Assembly: GCA_963773035.1 (NCBI GenBank)
Contig: CAVYZX010000022.1
Location: 62,001 to 126,000, forward strand
Reading direction: 5' to 3'
Source of the DNA: CAVRXZ01 sp963773035
Lineage (GTDB): Bacteria > Acidobacteriota > Vicinamibacteria > Vicinamibacterales > CAVVIG01
Length of the DNA stretch: 64,000 nucleotides
Part shown: piece after piece, positions 24,730 through 33,931 of the stretch
Numbering within the stretch: the stretch's first letter is position 1
How the letters are laid out: every line of letters starts with the position of its first letter
The notes under the pieces: generated by a model
What the model saw: only the letters and a program-made list of their open reading frames with translations
Databases searched by the model: none
What the model was told of the DNA's origin: nothing
Made by a program: the position numbers and the translations under genes

Positions 24730-26337
24730 ATGCCTCTCATTCTGGCGATCGAGCCTGACAAACGTCAGGCAACTCAACTGCGCTCAATCGCTAAGGCGCA
24801 CCTCGAGGCCGAGCTCGTGCTGGCCGACTCCGCCGAGCGTGCACTGGCGGCGCTGGGCGATCGCGTGCCAGACCTGGTCCTGACGTCCGCGTTGTTGCTG
24901 CCAAAAGACGAGATGGCGTTGCACGAGCGGCTCCGCTCGCTGGCCGGGGCAGCATCGCACGTTCAAACATTGACCATCCCGATGCTGGCCACGCCGCAAC
25001 AAAGCAAGAGCGTTGGCGGCATGCTGTCGTCACTTCGGGGGAAATCGAAGAAATTCAACCCGACAGAGGGCTGCGACCCTGCGGTGTTCGCCGAGCAGTG
25101 CGCCGAATATCTGGAGCGCGCACGAGCCGAGCGCGCGGGATATCAAGGCAGCGACAACTTCACGACCGAGGCCTCGCCACATTCGACCAAGGTCGAAACG
25201 AAATCTTCCGCGGTCGCCGAACCGGAGTCAACGAAACAGGAGGCCTCGTTCGACACGACTGCCTGGGCGGACAGTCGAGATCCGGACCCTGCTCCGGACG
25301 AAGCCCCTGAATACGTCAACGCTCCTGGGTCGGTGCTCGACATCGGGAGGGCCCCCATTCAGCGTGAAGATCCGCCTCCACGGGTGATCGCGGAACCTGC
25401 TTCAGCCGGTTGGGGATCCATCAGGCAGCCGGAGCCTGTATACGAGCCGCCACCTATTGTGTCGAGCGCCCCCGTCGTCAATCGCACGGCCGATGTCGAT
25501 GGTTTGCAAGCGGCCGAAGACGATTCTGAGGACTTGCAAGAGACGTACGAAATCGACTTCGGCGACTTGACCGACGACGAGCCTCTTGGCACAGGCGCGG
25601 GCTTGACGCGTGATGTCTGGCAGACGGGCAACGTCGGTCAGCCGGACGACGCCAGTATTCAAGCCTACGACATCAATGTCGACGAGCTATTCGCCGATGC
25701 CGATATGGGCCTGGCGAAAGGCGCCGCCCCAGCTCTCGGTGGGCGGTCAGCCCGGACATCCGAGTTCCACGTAGACGCACCGATCACCGAGCCAACTCCA
25801 GCCGCATCGACTCGCACCTCAATCAAGGCGAGCGTAGAAGCCGATTCCGGCCACTCGGGCAACGGGGTGCCTCTCCACGAGGAGTGGCCGTCCTCGTCCA
25901 CCTTCATCGAAGAGCCCGCACCGATCATGCAGTCTGCGTCACCAAATCCCGAAGTCGTCCGGGCTTCCGGGTCATCGTCGGCTGCGCCGAAACAATCGGG
26001 CCGCCCCGAGTGGCTCGACATGGTCGAGTCGCTGCGCAATGACGTCCACCAGTTGCAGACAGACTGGGGCGCACCCTCGATGATCGGGCCAAACCTGAGC
26101 GTGTCGCAGTTGGACGAGATCCCGGATCAGACGGCTCGCTTTGGCACCGAGCCGGCCGCTCTACCGGCATCGACTCCGGCGGCAGAAAAACCGCGCGGCA
26201 AAGGCAAGAACAACCATCGTCCGGTTAAGAAAAAGAAGAATCCCCAGGATGAATGGGGGTTCTTCGACCCCGAGCAATGCGGATTTGCCGCCCTTCTGAC
26301 AAAGCTCGAAGAAATCACCGACGACGAGGCCTTCTAG
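24730..26337 (+). CDS. Receiver-like protein with long acidic disordered region
   Basis: The 535-residue protein has an N-terminal domain that resembles a response-regulator receiver (PLILAIEPDKRQATQLRSIAKAHLEAELVLADSAERALAALGDRVPDLVLTSALL). Here the phospho-acceptor position is a hydrophobic/Thr context rather than Asp, so it may be a pseudo-receiver. Residues about 130-490 are acidic, Pro/Ser-rich and probably disordered. The extreme C-terminus is distinctive: a basic block (RGKGKNNHRPVKKKKN), then QDEWGFFDPEQCGFAALLTKLEEITDDEAF, a likely docking motif. It is divergent from the Tad operon and probably regulates or localises it; this is inferred. Confidence 0.75.
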   Translation: MPLILAIEPDKRQATQLRSIAKAHLEAELVLADSAERALAALGDRVPDLVLTSALLLPKDEMALHERLRSLAGAASHVQTLTIPMLATPQQSKSVGGMLSSLRGKSKKFNPTEGCDPAVFAEQCAEYLERARAERAGYQGSDNFTTEASPHSTKVETKSSAVAEPESTKQEASFDTTAWADSRDPDPAPDEAPEYVNAPGSVLDIGRAPIQREDPPPRVIAEPASAGWGSIRQPEPVYEPPPIVSSAPVVNRTADVDGLQAAEDDSEDLQETYEIDFGDLTDDEPLGTGAGLTRDVWQTGNVGQPDDASIQAYDINVDELFADADMGLAKGAAPALGGRSARTSEFHVDAPITEPTPAASTRTSIKASVEADSGHSGNGVPLHEEWPSSSTFIEEPAPIMQSASPNPEVVRASGSSSAAPKQSGRPEWLDMVESLRNDVHQLQTDWGAPSMIGPNLSVSQLDEIPDQTARFGTEPAALPASTPAAEKPRGKGKNNHRPVKKKKNPQDEWGFFDPEQCGFAALLTKLEEITDDEAF

Positions 26338-27632
26338 CCCTCTTCTAGCCCCAGCGCAGTCAGTCCCGCGCCGATTCTGTGCGTCCTCACGTTCACCTCG
26401 GATGGAGTGTTGGCGCAAATCGCACATAAACGCCACGCAAGGAGCGCGAAAACAGGAACGGACACTTGAATGTGCGTAAGGCGTGCAACGATCATCCCAC
26501 TGAATGGCGCGAAGTAGGCCAGGACGAGGAGAAGGACGACGCCCGGTCTGAGTGGATGATCCGGGTTTCGGACCGCCCAGTCTGCGCACACCAGGAGCGT
26601 CAACGACAAGATCAGGAGGTCGTAACTAATCAAGTGAGGCGAGGCAAGCACCGACAGCAGAACGAGCTGGCCCCACCGAACTGGGAGTGGCGCGGGCGTT
26701 CTCCAGGTGCGCAGCGCGACAACCAACGTCCAGAAAAGCCCCGCCAGAAAGCAGATTGTGACGAGTGCAGGAGAAGGAATAAGAAGCTGGAAGAATCCGC
26801 GGATCGAGTGGATCTCGGATGGAAACAATTGCACGAGCCCAGGGTTGAGGAACAGATTCCATAGCTCCTGGAGGTAGCGGACCATCGTCGTAGACCCGGT
26901 CGCGAGCCACGCGATGCCAAGCTGTGCCCCCACTGTCGAAAGCGCCCCGACTACTACTCGCCACTGTCCCGCTGCCAGGAACACAACGCCAGGAACGATT
27001 CCCATCTGTGGTTTGTAGGCGAGACATCCGATCGCCATTCCAGCCACGAATGGACGCTTTCGCTTGAGCGCCGCGAGGGCGACCGACCAAAAGAGCAACG
27101 CGAACGCGCTGGTCTGCGCGTATCTGAGCACCGCGAAAAGGAGGGGTGAGCCAGCAGCTAAGATGCCGACCAGCCAGCCGTAACGCTGGAGCGAGGAACA
27201 TTCACGCCAGATGATCCAGACGCTGACGCCGTAGCAGAGAATCGTGAGGGTTATGAACAGACTGAGCGACCAACCCCACGGCAAAGCTGCGAGGGGCGCG
27301 AACGCCAAGGCGACATGGGGACCGTAGTTCGGATGCGACGCGTAGAGGTGCAGCGCTGCATCGATTACGCGTTGACCCTGGGCCAGATGCGCAGCCGGAT
27401 CGTAAAGGGACTCCGTCTTGCCTTCGAGGACGAACGAGCCCATGACGTAAAACTGAACGTAGTCAGTGCCCTTGACGCGGCCCACTCGATCGAACAGGCC
27501 CGGAACCGACAATGTGTAGATATAGACGAACCAGCTCAGGACCAGCAGCGCAGTTCCCCAGATCGTCAAACGCTTCCGTGTGGGCAGAGCCGCAAGGCGT
27601 GCGACGATCTGGGGCCGGCCGAAGGTTTCCAC
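26334..27632 (-). CDS. GT87-family membrane glycosyltransferase
   Basis: The 432-residue polytopic protein has about ten predicted helices. The first periplasmic loop carries VKGTDYVQFYVMGSFVLEGKTESLYDPAAH, the GT87 (DUF2029) pattern with an acidic residue in DYVQFY thought to be catalytic. Relatives transfer mannose from polyprenol-phosphate to a lipid or glycan outside the membrane. The start is a GTG at 27632. It is convergent with the receiver-like gene, and the stop codons overlap by 4 bases. The acceptor is unknown. Confidence 0.82.
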   Translation of the reverse strand: METFGRPQIVARLAALPTRKRLTIWGTALLVLSWFVYIYTLSVPGLFDRVGRVKGTDYVQFYVMGSFVLEGKTESLYDPAAHLAQGQRVIDAALHLYASHPNYGPHVALAFAPLAALPWGWSLSLFITLTILCYGVSVWIIWRECSSLQRYGWLVGILAAGSPLLFAVLRYAQTSAFALLFWSVALAALKRKRPFVAGMAIGCLAYKPQMGIVPGVVFLAAGQWRVVVGALSTVGAQLGIAWLATGSTTMVRYLQELWNLFLNPGLVQLFPSEIHSIRGFFQLLIPSPALVTICFLAGLFWTLVVALRTWRTPAPLPVRWGQLVLLSVLASPHLISYDLLILSLTLLVCADWAVRNPDHPLRPGVVLLLVLAYFAPFSGMIVARLTHIQVSVPVFALLAWRLCAICANTPSEVNVRTHRIGAGLTALGLEEG

Positions 27633-27820
27633 TTTCGTGGTTATCGTCGTGGCCGTGTTGGTTCTATACCGCTAGACGAAAGACCCTCGACTGAAGGCGA
27701 TTTTCTCAATCAAGCGCAGCCTCCGCGCGTGGTCAGACGCCACAGGCGATTTCATCCCGTCGGCTCAGCAAGCTGGAGGAGTGAAAGCGACGCCCTTACG
27801 CGATCCGATGTTACGATCGA

Positions 27821-28057
27821 ATGGTGATCGCTCGCGTCAAGCGCCTGATCAAGATCGTTGTCGGGTTCACGGTACTCGCGGCGGGAGTGGCGATGCTCGT
27901 GCTTCCAGGGCCGGGCTGGGTCACGATCGCGGTGGCGCTGGCTATTCTGGCTGGCGAGTTCGTCTGGGCCCGGAATCTGCTCGACCGCCTGAAGGAAACA
28001 GGTGGCAAGATCGGTGAGAAGTTCACGAAGGCCAAAGCCAAGGACCCCACTCCTTAG
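27821..28057 (+). CDS. PGPGW-motif small membrane protein
   Basis: The 78-residue protein has a basic start (MVIARVKRLIKIVVG) and two hydrophobic segments joined by LPGPGW, the family's hallmark, followed by VTIAVALAILAGEFVWARNLLDRLKE and a Lys-rich tail. This matches the putative transmembrane PGPGW family (PF09656), whose function is unknown. It is monocistronic. It is convergent with the dioxygenase gene, and the 24 bp between them carry repeated ggccccag units. Confidence 0.85.
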   Translation: MVIARVKRLIKIVVGFTVLAAGVAMLVLPGPGWVTIAVALAILAGEFVWARNLLDRLKETGGKIGEKFTKAKAKDPTP

Positions 28058-28081
28058 GCCCCAGGCCCCAGTCCGCGATCC

Positions 28082-28843
28082 CTAGGCCCCAGCCCTCAGC
28101 CTCGCTCGGCGAGCTTCATCGGCAAACGTTACCACCAGCACATCTCGATAGGCGGGCAAAGCCGGATCGATGGCTCGTACCGGCGTCACACCGTGGAACA
28201 CGCGCGAATCGTCGACGACCGCCGCGTCAAAAGGATCCGTCAGTGTGAAATTCCCCAAAGTTCGGCCGGCGGTCGCGTGAATCGTCGTCGTACCCCTGGC
28301 GATGTTGCGACGCTGGATCAGGAGCACCAGGACGTAGTCGACGCCGTCTCGGTGCAGACCCTCCGGCGTGGGCCGTCCTTCCTCAGCCGGCCTTGCTTCG
28401 ATCCGAAATTGGTGGACCTCGATGTGCCAGTCCTTCACCTGTGGGGCGAGGGCGCCGAAAAACGACTCGCAAAAGCTCAGGATCGTGCCCATGGTGGATC
28501 CACCACCGACGTCCGATTCGATCGGCTCGAACCAACGGGCGATGCCACCATTCAGTGGGTTGTAATCAACGGCCTGGTAATGTGGCGCGTGCGGACGACG
28601 GATCACCGTGCCGCCGGCGGTTGCCGAGTACACCGCGTGACGGCGGCGGCGGTACCGTCCGCCGTCAGCCATGTAGGTATCGAGGTCGAGATCGTTCCAA
28701 CTCTCCGCAAACCGAGGCCAATCGGATAGGGCGCCGAACGGCGATAGGATGCCGCGCATCGCGTGTCCATGGACGAACGCAAATCCGTCGTGCACCACGG
28801 CCGACTGCAGCGACGCGTGAGTGGTGCAGGTGCCGGCCTCCAT
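28082..28843 (-). CDS. 2-oxoglutarate/Fe(II) dioxygenase (PF10014 type)
   Basis: The 253-residue protein shows the iron ligands of the 2OG-Fe dioxygenase group that includes free L-isoleucine 4-hydroxylases: WHIEVHQFRIEA, then PTPEGLHRDGVDYVLVLLI (HxD), DDSRVFHGVTPV (distal His) and the 2-oxoglutarate-binding Arg in AYRDVLVVTF. The N-terminal half is rich in Trp, Tyr and Asp. It probably hydroxylates a free amino acid or small molecule in the cytoplasm. No biosynthetic neighbours identify the substrate. The start at 28843 has a weak ribosome site. Confidence 0.82.
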   Translation of the reverse strand: MEAGTCTTHASLQSAVVHDGFAFVHGHAMRGILSPFGALSDWPRFAESWNDLDLDTYMADGGRYRRRRHAVYSATAGGTVIRRPHAPHYQAVDYNPLNGGIARWFEPIESDVGGGSTMGTILSFCESFFGALAPQVKDWHIEVHQFRIEARPAEEGRPTPEGLHRDGVDYVLVLLIQRRNIARGTTTIHATAGRTLGNFTLTDPFDAAVVDDSRVFHGVTPVRAIDPALPAYRDVLVVTFADEARRARLRAGA

Positions 28844-28975
28844 CTGCTGATTCTACGCTGATTTCGCAAGAGCGATCTGCAGCCGACCGACGTCGGTTCT
28901 CTCTCGTGTCACCCGAAGAGCTCCTCGAGCTGAAAGGCACCTGGACCCAGTGGGGTTAGGGGGTAGGATAGCGAG

Positions 28976-29905
28976 GTGCGTGTTCGCCTCGGTCTGAATC
29001 TCTTTTTTACAATCCTCCTCGCAGGCTCGACGATCGTCGGCCAGGATCAGGTCTTTCGCGACAACCGCCTTTTTCGGTCGGGCATCGAGATCACGAGTAT
29101 TACGGCGACGGTACGCGACGACCAGGGACGCCTGGTGACCGACCTGGGGCGCGAAGCGTTCGAGGTGTACGAAGACGGGGAGGCACAAACCGTCACGCAG
29201 TTTACGAACGAGCGCGTTCCGATCAGCCTGGCCGTTCTCCTCGACGCCAGCGATAGCATGTTCGGCCAGCGTCTGAAAGACGCCCACACCGCCGTGGAGT
29301 ATTTCCTCTTCAATCTGCTGGACGACACCGACGAGTATTTCGTCCTTTCCTTCAATCATGAGCCGCACATCCTGACCGGATGGACGGCCACTCCGGAGGT
29401 GGTGACCCGGGCGCTCGGCCGGCTCAAAGCCTGGGGAGGTACGGCGGTCTACGACGCGGTTGTCGCGTCGCTCCCGATGTTCGGCAAGCGCTCACGGCAA
29501 CGAGCCGCGATTCTGATCATTTCTGATGGGGCCGACACCGCGAGCGACGCCACGCTTCGCGAGGTGCATTCGGCGCTGCTCCGAAGCGACGCCTTCGCCT
29601 ACGCCATCGCCATCGACTCCCCCGAGCGGCAGCCGATCAACACGCGCGTGAATCCGACGGCGCTTCGCGAGATTACGGACACGAGCGGCGGTAGAACCGA
29701 GGTCGTGTACAGCACAGTCGACATTGGCGAGGCGGCCGCGCGGATTGCCGACGAGCTGAACCATCAGTATCTCCTGGGCTACACCTCGTCGCACGGCGCC
29801 GACGGCAAGTACCACAGCATTCGAGTTCGCGTGCCGAACACGGATTACCGTGTGCGCGCCCGCGGCGGGTACGTGGCCGCCCCCGTCACCAGAAAGCCAA
29901 GCTAG
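28976..29905 (+). CDS. VWFA-related secreted protein, acidobacterial type
   Basis: The 309-residue protein has a signal peptide (RVRLGLNLFFTILLAGSTIVGQ). A small domain follows, ITSITATVRDDQGRLVTDLGREAFEVYEDGEAQTV, which is diagnostic of the TIGR03436-type VWFA-related proteins abundant in Acidobacteria. The VWA domain has the MIDAS motif LLDASDSM (DxSxS), with later Thr and Asp in the loops WGGTAVYDAVV and ISDGADTASDA. It ends in a typical RVRARGGYVA segment. It is probably periplasmic or surface-exposed, with adhesive or scaffold function unproven. The start is GTG 28976. Confidence 0.9.
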   Translation: MRVRLGLNLFFTILLAGSTIVGQDQVFRDNRLFRSGIEITSITATVRDDQGRLVTDLGREAFEVYEDGEAQTVTQFTNERVPISLAVLLDASDSMFGQRLKDAHTAVEYFLFNLLDDTDEYFVLSFNHEPHILTGWTATPEVVTRALGRLKAWGGTAVYDAVVASLPMFGKRSRQRAAILIISDGADTASDATLREVHSALLRSDAFAYAIAIDSPERQPINTRVNPTALREITDTSGGRTEVVYSTVDIGEAAARIADELNHQYLLGYTSSHGADGKYHSIRVRVPNTDYRVRARGGYVAAPVTRKPS

Positions 29906-29908
29906 ACC

Positions 29909-30097
29909 GTTATGCGGCGACCCGTCGAAAATCAGTCTTCGCCGCCGCATAACGGCGGCGCGCACGGCGCGCCCGCGAGGGAGCGGCGCGGGGCGTCGGG
30001 CCCCCGCGAGCGACCGAGCCGGCCAGCCTCCGCTAAGGCTACGGCGGCCCGCCGTAGCGCTTCGCGCGAAGGCGGGGGTATGGGGCGGAGCCCCATA
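29909..30097. repeat. Palindrome-rich intergenic element
   Basis: Within 190 bp there are at least four inverted repeats. An 11-bp stem pairs gttatgcggcg (29909-29919) with cgccgcataac (29943-29953). A 10-bp stem pairs gctacggcgg (30038-30047) with ccgccgtagc (30049-30058). A perfect palindrome cttcgcgcgaag lies next to it. An 8-bp stem tatggggc/gccccata (30079-30097) closes the element. Together they resemble a REP-like dispersed element. The first hairpin follows the VWA stop and could also terminate it. Confidence 0.55.
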
Positions 30098-30309
30098 TGG
30101 TAGACGACCAGCCCACGCGTCTGTGGACGCTTCGCAGGGAAGGCAAGGAAGTCGCCTGTCTCGTTCGGCTCGTCCCCTACGGCATCGAAGTCGACATCGC
30201 GTACGACGGCGCGGCGGTGGCAACTCGTGTCTTTGAAACCGGCGAAGAGGCGCTCGAGTGGGCCAATCGCACGCGCGCCGAGCGTGAAGCGCGAGGCTGG
30301 CGGTTCTGA
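30097..30309 (+). CDS. Small conserved-looking hypothetical protein, 70 residues
   Basis: The product, MVDDQPTRLWTLRREGKEVACLVRLVPYG followed by IEVDIAYDGAAVATRVF and a helical, charged C-terminus (ETGEEALEWANRTRAEREARGWRF), reads as a beta-beta-beta-alpha fold with no signal or TM segment. I do not know the family. Amino-acid use is coding-like, and its ATG lies at the edge of the palindromic element. It is convergent with addA, 61 bp away. Confidence 0.6.
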   Translation: MVDDQPTRLWTLRREGKEVACLVRLVPYGIEVDIAYDGAAVATRVFETGEEALEWANRTRAEREARGWRF

Positions 30310-30370
30310 GGCCGCTGACCAAGCCGAGACCGCAGAGTGGATTCAACGCGCCGTGTTTGGGACTGGAGAT

Positions 30371-33300
30371 TCAGATCACCATCAAGACCCCATCACAGGA
30401 CGAGCCGGTGGCCCGGGCAATGGCCGACGCATAGAGAGCCACCTGCCGGCGATACCGCTCCTCGCCGGCCGCGGCCAGTTCGAAATCCGTCTTGTAATCC
30501 ACGACGGTCCATCGGCCATCCTCCTCGAAAGCGAGGTCGACGACGCCCTCGAGAATCGTCCCCTCTGGCAGGGCATAAGTAACTGGTGTCTCGCGACGAC
30601 ATGCGCCGCGCGCCGCAGCCAACTGCGCACGCACTAGCAGATCGTGAGCGAGCACGCGTTTGACCACCCGGATGGCAGCCGACGCATCGACCTCGCTCAT
30701 CCCGAGTGTCCGTGCTTCGGCCAAGGCTAGTCCGTCGAGCGACTCCAGAGATGATTCGAACGGCGCCTCCGCCAATACGGCGTGCACCAGCGCGCCGAAC
30801 GCGGCCCCACGAGGACGAAACGCCTCTTCTCGAAGGTCGGCCTTGATCGTTTTCACTTCGCTCGGTTCGACCAGGAGCCCTGACACGAGCTCCAATGCAC
30901 CCTCTTCGGACTCCATCGCGATCCACTCTCGAACGGTCCGCGCCGCGATCGACGGCACGGACGCAGCCTCCCGAGCGTCGGCGCGCGCCAGATGCCAGCG
31001 GTCGTACTTGCTGCGGCCGTCAGCGATCACGGACCTGGGCACGTCCTTGACGATGATCTCTTCGCGCCGCACTCCAAAGAGTGGCTTGGCGCCAAGTGAA
31101 AGCGCGCCAGGATCCCACCAGACGACCGAGTAGCCTCCGTCGGTGAACACGTGGCGCCCTGGGCACACATTGGCTGGCCCCGCCGGTTCTTGGTTCGGCC
31201 GCTGCCCCACCGAGTCCTGCGACTTGAACGCGGGACATTTTGGCCCGCGCGACGACGTGCGTCGTCTTGCAATCGGAGGATAGAGCGCATCGTTCAGCGG
31301 GCTGAACCAGCCACCCTCCCAGGGCCCGTCTCCGAGCGCCGGCACGACGAGCAGGTCGCGCGCCCTGGTGGCGGCGACATACGCCAGCCGGACGCCTTCG
31401 GCGCTATCGCGCGCGACCTCCTCAGCTTGATGCTCGTGGAGTTCGTACGGGGCCCAACCACCGATTTTCATCGCACACAAGCCCCGCGAGGCATCCATGT
31501 ACCGGCTGGCTTCGTCGCGGCTCATACGGCATGTCAGATCCGCCAGGATGACGACCGGGAACTCGAGGCCTTTCGCCTTGTGCACCGTCATAAGCCGCAC
31601 GCCATCGCTTCCTTCCTCCAGAATCGGCGCCTCGGCCGACTCGGTCGCCTCGGCCGCATGACGAAGTTCCTCGATGAACCCTCTGAAGGAGATACCACCG
31701 CCGAGCTCGTACTGGCGTGCGAGTTCCGACACATGCAGCACGTTGGCCAACGCCTGCTCGCCCGCCGGCCTCAAGACGAAGCCGACGTGCGCGCGTGTCT
31801 CGACGAGAAGACGTCCGATGGTGTCTGCTACCGGGCGATAGTTCCGCGCCCGGTGAAGTTGCTGGAGAAGCCGAAGCGCGGCGGCGATAGACATCAAGTG
31901 AGCCGTTTCGTCCGCTGTCAATACGAGCTCGGTTCCTGAGTTGCCTCCGAGCTCTTTCGGGATGCGGAACGGATGGAACGTTCCAAACCGATGCCGAAAT
32001 TCAAGGAGCTGTTCATCGTCGATGGCGAACAGCGGCCCCTTCAGGGTGGCAAACACCGACAACTGATCGTCGGGCCATTCGATAGCCGCCAGCGCGGCGC
32101 GAATGGCTTCGACCTCTTCGCGGCCGTGAAACGCCTTCCCCCCGACGAGCAGATGTGGAATCCCGCGAGCCTCAATCGCATCAACATAGGGGCGTGTCAT
32201 GTCTTCGCCGAAGCTCGTGAATCGTCGAAACAGAAGTGCGATGTGACGAGGCTGGAGTGGAACCTTCTTTTCGTCGCCGTTGGCTTGACGCTCCGAGATG
32301 TGCCAGCCGTTCCGCCCGTCGGTCAACCACGCGATAAATGCACCAACGGCGTCCGGCAGCGACATCTCGATTGCCCTCGATGACGGCCGGAGAAACGCGC
32401 TTCTGCCGTAAGGCTCTGGAACGGGCAGCGCGACGATGGCGGGCTGCGAGTCGTCTGCGAGACGATACGGAGCCAAAGCAACATAGTCTGCCTGCAGCGC
32501 AAGCGGGTCCGCTTTCATCTGTCTCGCAAACGCTGCGTTGACGAACTGCTGAATCTGGGGGACGCTGCGATAACTCGTGGACAGCTGCAGAATGCGCCCG
32601 CCGCACGCAGCAAGTTGAGTGCTCACCTGCCAGTACGTGCCGACATCGGTACCGCGAAAGCGATAAATCGCCTGCTTGGGGTCGCCGACGATGAAGAGCT
32701 TGCCGGGAACAGGACTGACAGCACTCCCGTCCACCACGTCGGCATCGTCTGACGCCAGTAGCAACAGGATTTCGGCCTGAACCGGATCCGTGTCCTGAAA
32801 CTCGTCGACGAAAATGCGGGCGAACTTGCGCTGCAGATCGCGACGGACCGAATGATCCGAGGTCAGCAAGTCGCGCGTTCGAGTCAAGAGGTCGACGAAA
32901 TCGAGCGCCCCGGCCGCTTCCTTCAAGGTCTGATAATTTGCCGTCGCGCCGGCCAACTCCCGCTGGAGCGCGGCCGCCAGATCGGCATTCGCATCTTCTC
33001 GAAATTGTAGAAGCTCGCCGTAGAACGCGTCGCGTGCCGCCAGCACCATCGTTCGAGTGACGTCCTGCCCGAACTTGAACCCAGTGCCTTTCCGTGTGCG
33101 AGAGAGCCCTCGGTCGCGCGTCAGGTCCACGAGGCGCGCTTCCCAACCATCGAGGTCGCGCTGGCCAAACGACTGCTCGAGCCGGATCTGGCGACTCAGC
33201 CGCCGCACGGCATCGGTGTCGACGTAGAGGTTGTCGCGTGGTGATGTGGCCTTCGAGGTCAAGTCAGAGAGTTCGTGCAGTGCCGTGATGAGCCGGTCGA

Positions 33301-33931
33301 TCTTCTCAGAGCGGTCGAACGATGGGCGATGCCAAAGGTGGGGAAACCCGCGCCACTCGGCAAGACTCCGGCCGGCGCTGCGCAGTCGGTCGATCGGTCC
33401 CTCCGAGTCGCGGCCGAGAAACGAGGGAGCACTGGGCCGGCGCAAGGCGCGGCGGCAGCCTTCTGGAGGATCCTGCAGCGATTCCTGCAGCCAGGCGCGA
33501 AACGCTCGCGCGTAGAGCCTCTCGGCTTGTGGCTCGGTGAGGACGTTGAAGAGTGGATCGACGCGGGCCTCGACCGGACGCTCCCTCAGGAGCTCGGCAC
33601 AGAAGCCGTGGATGGTATTGATGTGCGCTTCTTCGAGGTATTTGAGGGCGTGTTCGAGTCGCTCTCTCACGTCCGCGACGTCCGCGTCAGCCCGCTCTTT
33701 TTCCAGGGCCTCACGTATGCGAAGCTTCAGCTCCCCGGCTGCCTTTTCAGTAAAGGTGACCGCAACGATGCCATCGATCGTTGCGCGGCCCGTTGCCAGC
33801 ACACGCAGGATACGGTTGACCAGCTCGGTGGTCTTACCGGTTCCAGCTGCCGCTTCGACGACGAGTGTCTCGTCGAGGGCCTCGCTGATGGCCCGCCGCG
33901 CGTCAGCATCGGAAAGAAGTCTGTCGGTCAT
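30371..33931 (-). CDS. addA: UvrD/RecB-type helicase-nuclease, AddA-like subunit
   Basis: The 1186-residue protein has SF1 helicase motifs: Walker A EAAAGTGKTTEL (residues 27-36), FVDEFQDTDPVQ, VGDPKQAIYRFRGTDV, MTVHKAKGLEFPVVILAD and YVAATRARDLL. Its C-terminal PD-(D/E)XK nuclease has GVVDLAFEEDGRWTVVDYKTDFE. This is the domain order of AddA (RecB-like). It should unwind and resect double-strand breaks with its partner. The start at 33931 is fixed by the ATGA overlap with the upstream addB-like stop; the frame runs further upstream into that gene without support. Confidence 0.92.
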   Translation of the reverse strand: MTDRLLSDADARRAISEALDETLVVEAAAGTGKTTELVNRILRVLATGRATIDGIVAVTFTEKAAGELKLRIREALEKERADADVADVRERLEHALKYLEEAHINTIHGFCAELLRERPVEARVDPLFNVLTEPQAERLYARAFRAWLQESLQDPPEGCRRALRRPSAPSFLGRDSEGPIDRLRSAGRSLAEWRGFPHLWHRPSFDRSEKIDRLITALHELSDLTSKATSPRDNLYVDTDAVRRLSRQIRLEQSFGQRDLDGWEARLVDLTRDRGLSRTRKGTGFKFGQDVTRTMVLAARDAFYGELLQFREDANADLAAALQRELAGATANYQTLKEAAGALDFVDLLTRTRDLLTSDHSVRRDLQRKFARIFVDEFQDTDPVQAEILLLLASDDADVVDGSAVSPVPGKLFIVGDPKQAIYRFRGTDVGTYWQVSTQLAACGGRILQLSTSYRSVPQIQQFVNAAFARQMKADPLALQADYVALAPYRLADDSQPAIVALPVPEPYGRSAFLRPSSRAIEMSLPDAVGAFIAWLTDGRNGWHISERQANGDEKKVPLQPRHIALLFRRFTSFGEDMTRPYVDAIEARGIPHLLVGGKAFHGREEVEAIRAALAAIEWPDDQLSVFATLKGPLFAIDDEQLLEFRHRFGTFHPFRIPKELGGNSGTELVLTADETAHLMSIAAALRLLQQLHRARNYRPVADTIGRLLVETRAHVGFVLRPAGEQALANVLHVSELARQYELGGGISFRGFIEELRHAAEATESAEAPILEEGSDGVRLMTVHKAKGLEFPVVILADLTCRMSRDEASRYMDASRGLCAMKIGGWAPYELHEHQAEEVARDSAEGVRLAYVAATRARDLLVVPALGDGPWEGGWFSPLNDALYPPIARRRTSSRGPKCPAFKSQDSVGQRPNQEPAGPANVCPGRHVFTDGGYSVVWWDPGALSLGAKPLFGVRREEIIVKDVPRSVIADGRSKYDRWHLARADAREAASVPSIAARTVREWIAMESEEGALELVSGLLVEPSEVKTIKADLREEAFRPRGAAFGALVHAVLAEAPFESSLESLDGLALAEARTLGMSEVDASAAIRVVKRVLAHDLLVRAQLAAARGACRRETPVTYALPEGTILEGVVDLAFEEDGRWTVVDYKTDFELAAAGEERYRRQVALYASAIARATGSSCDGVLMVI

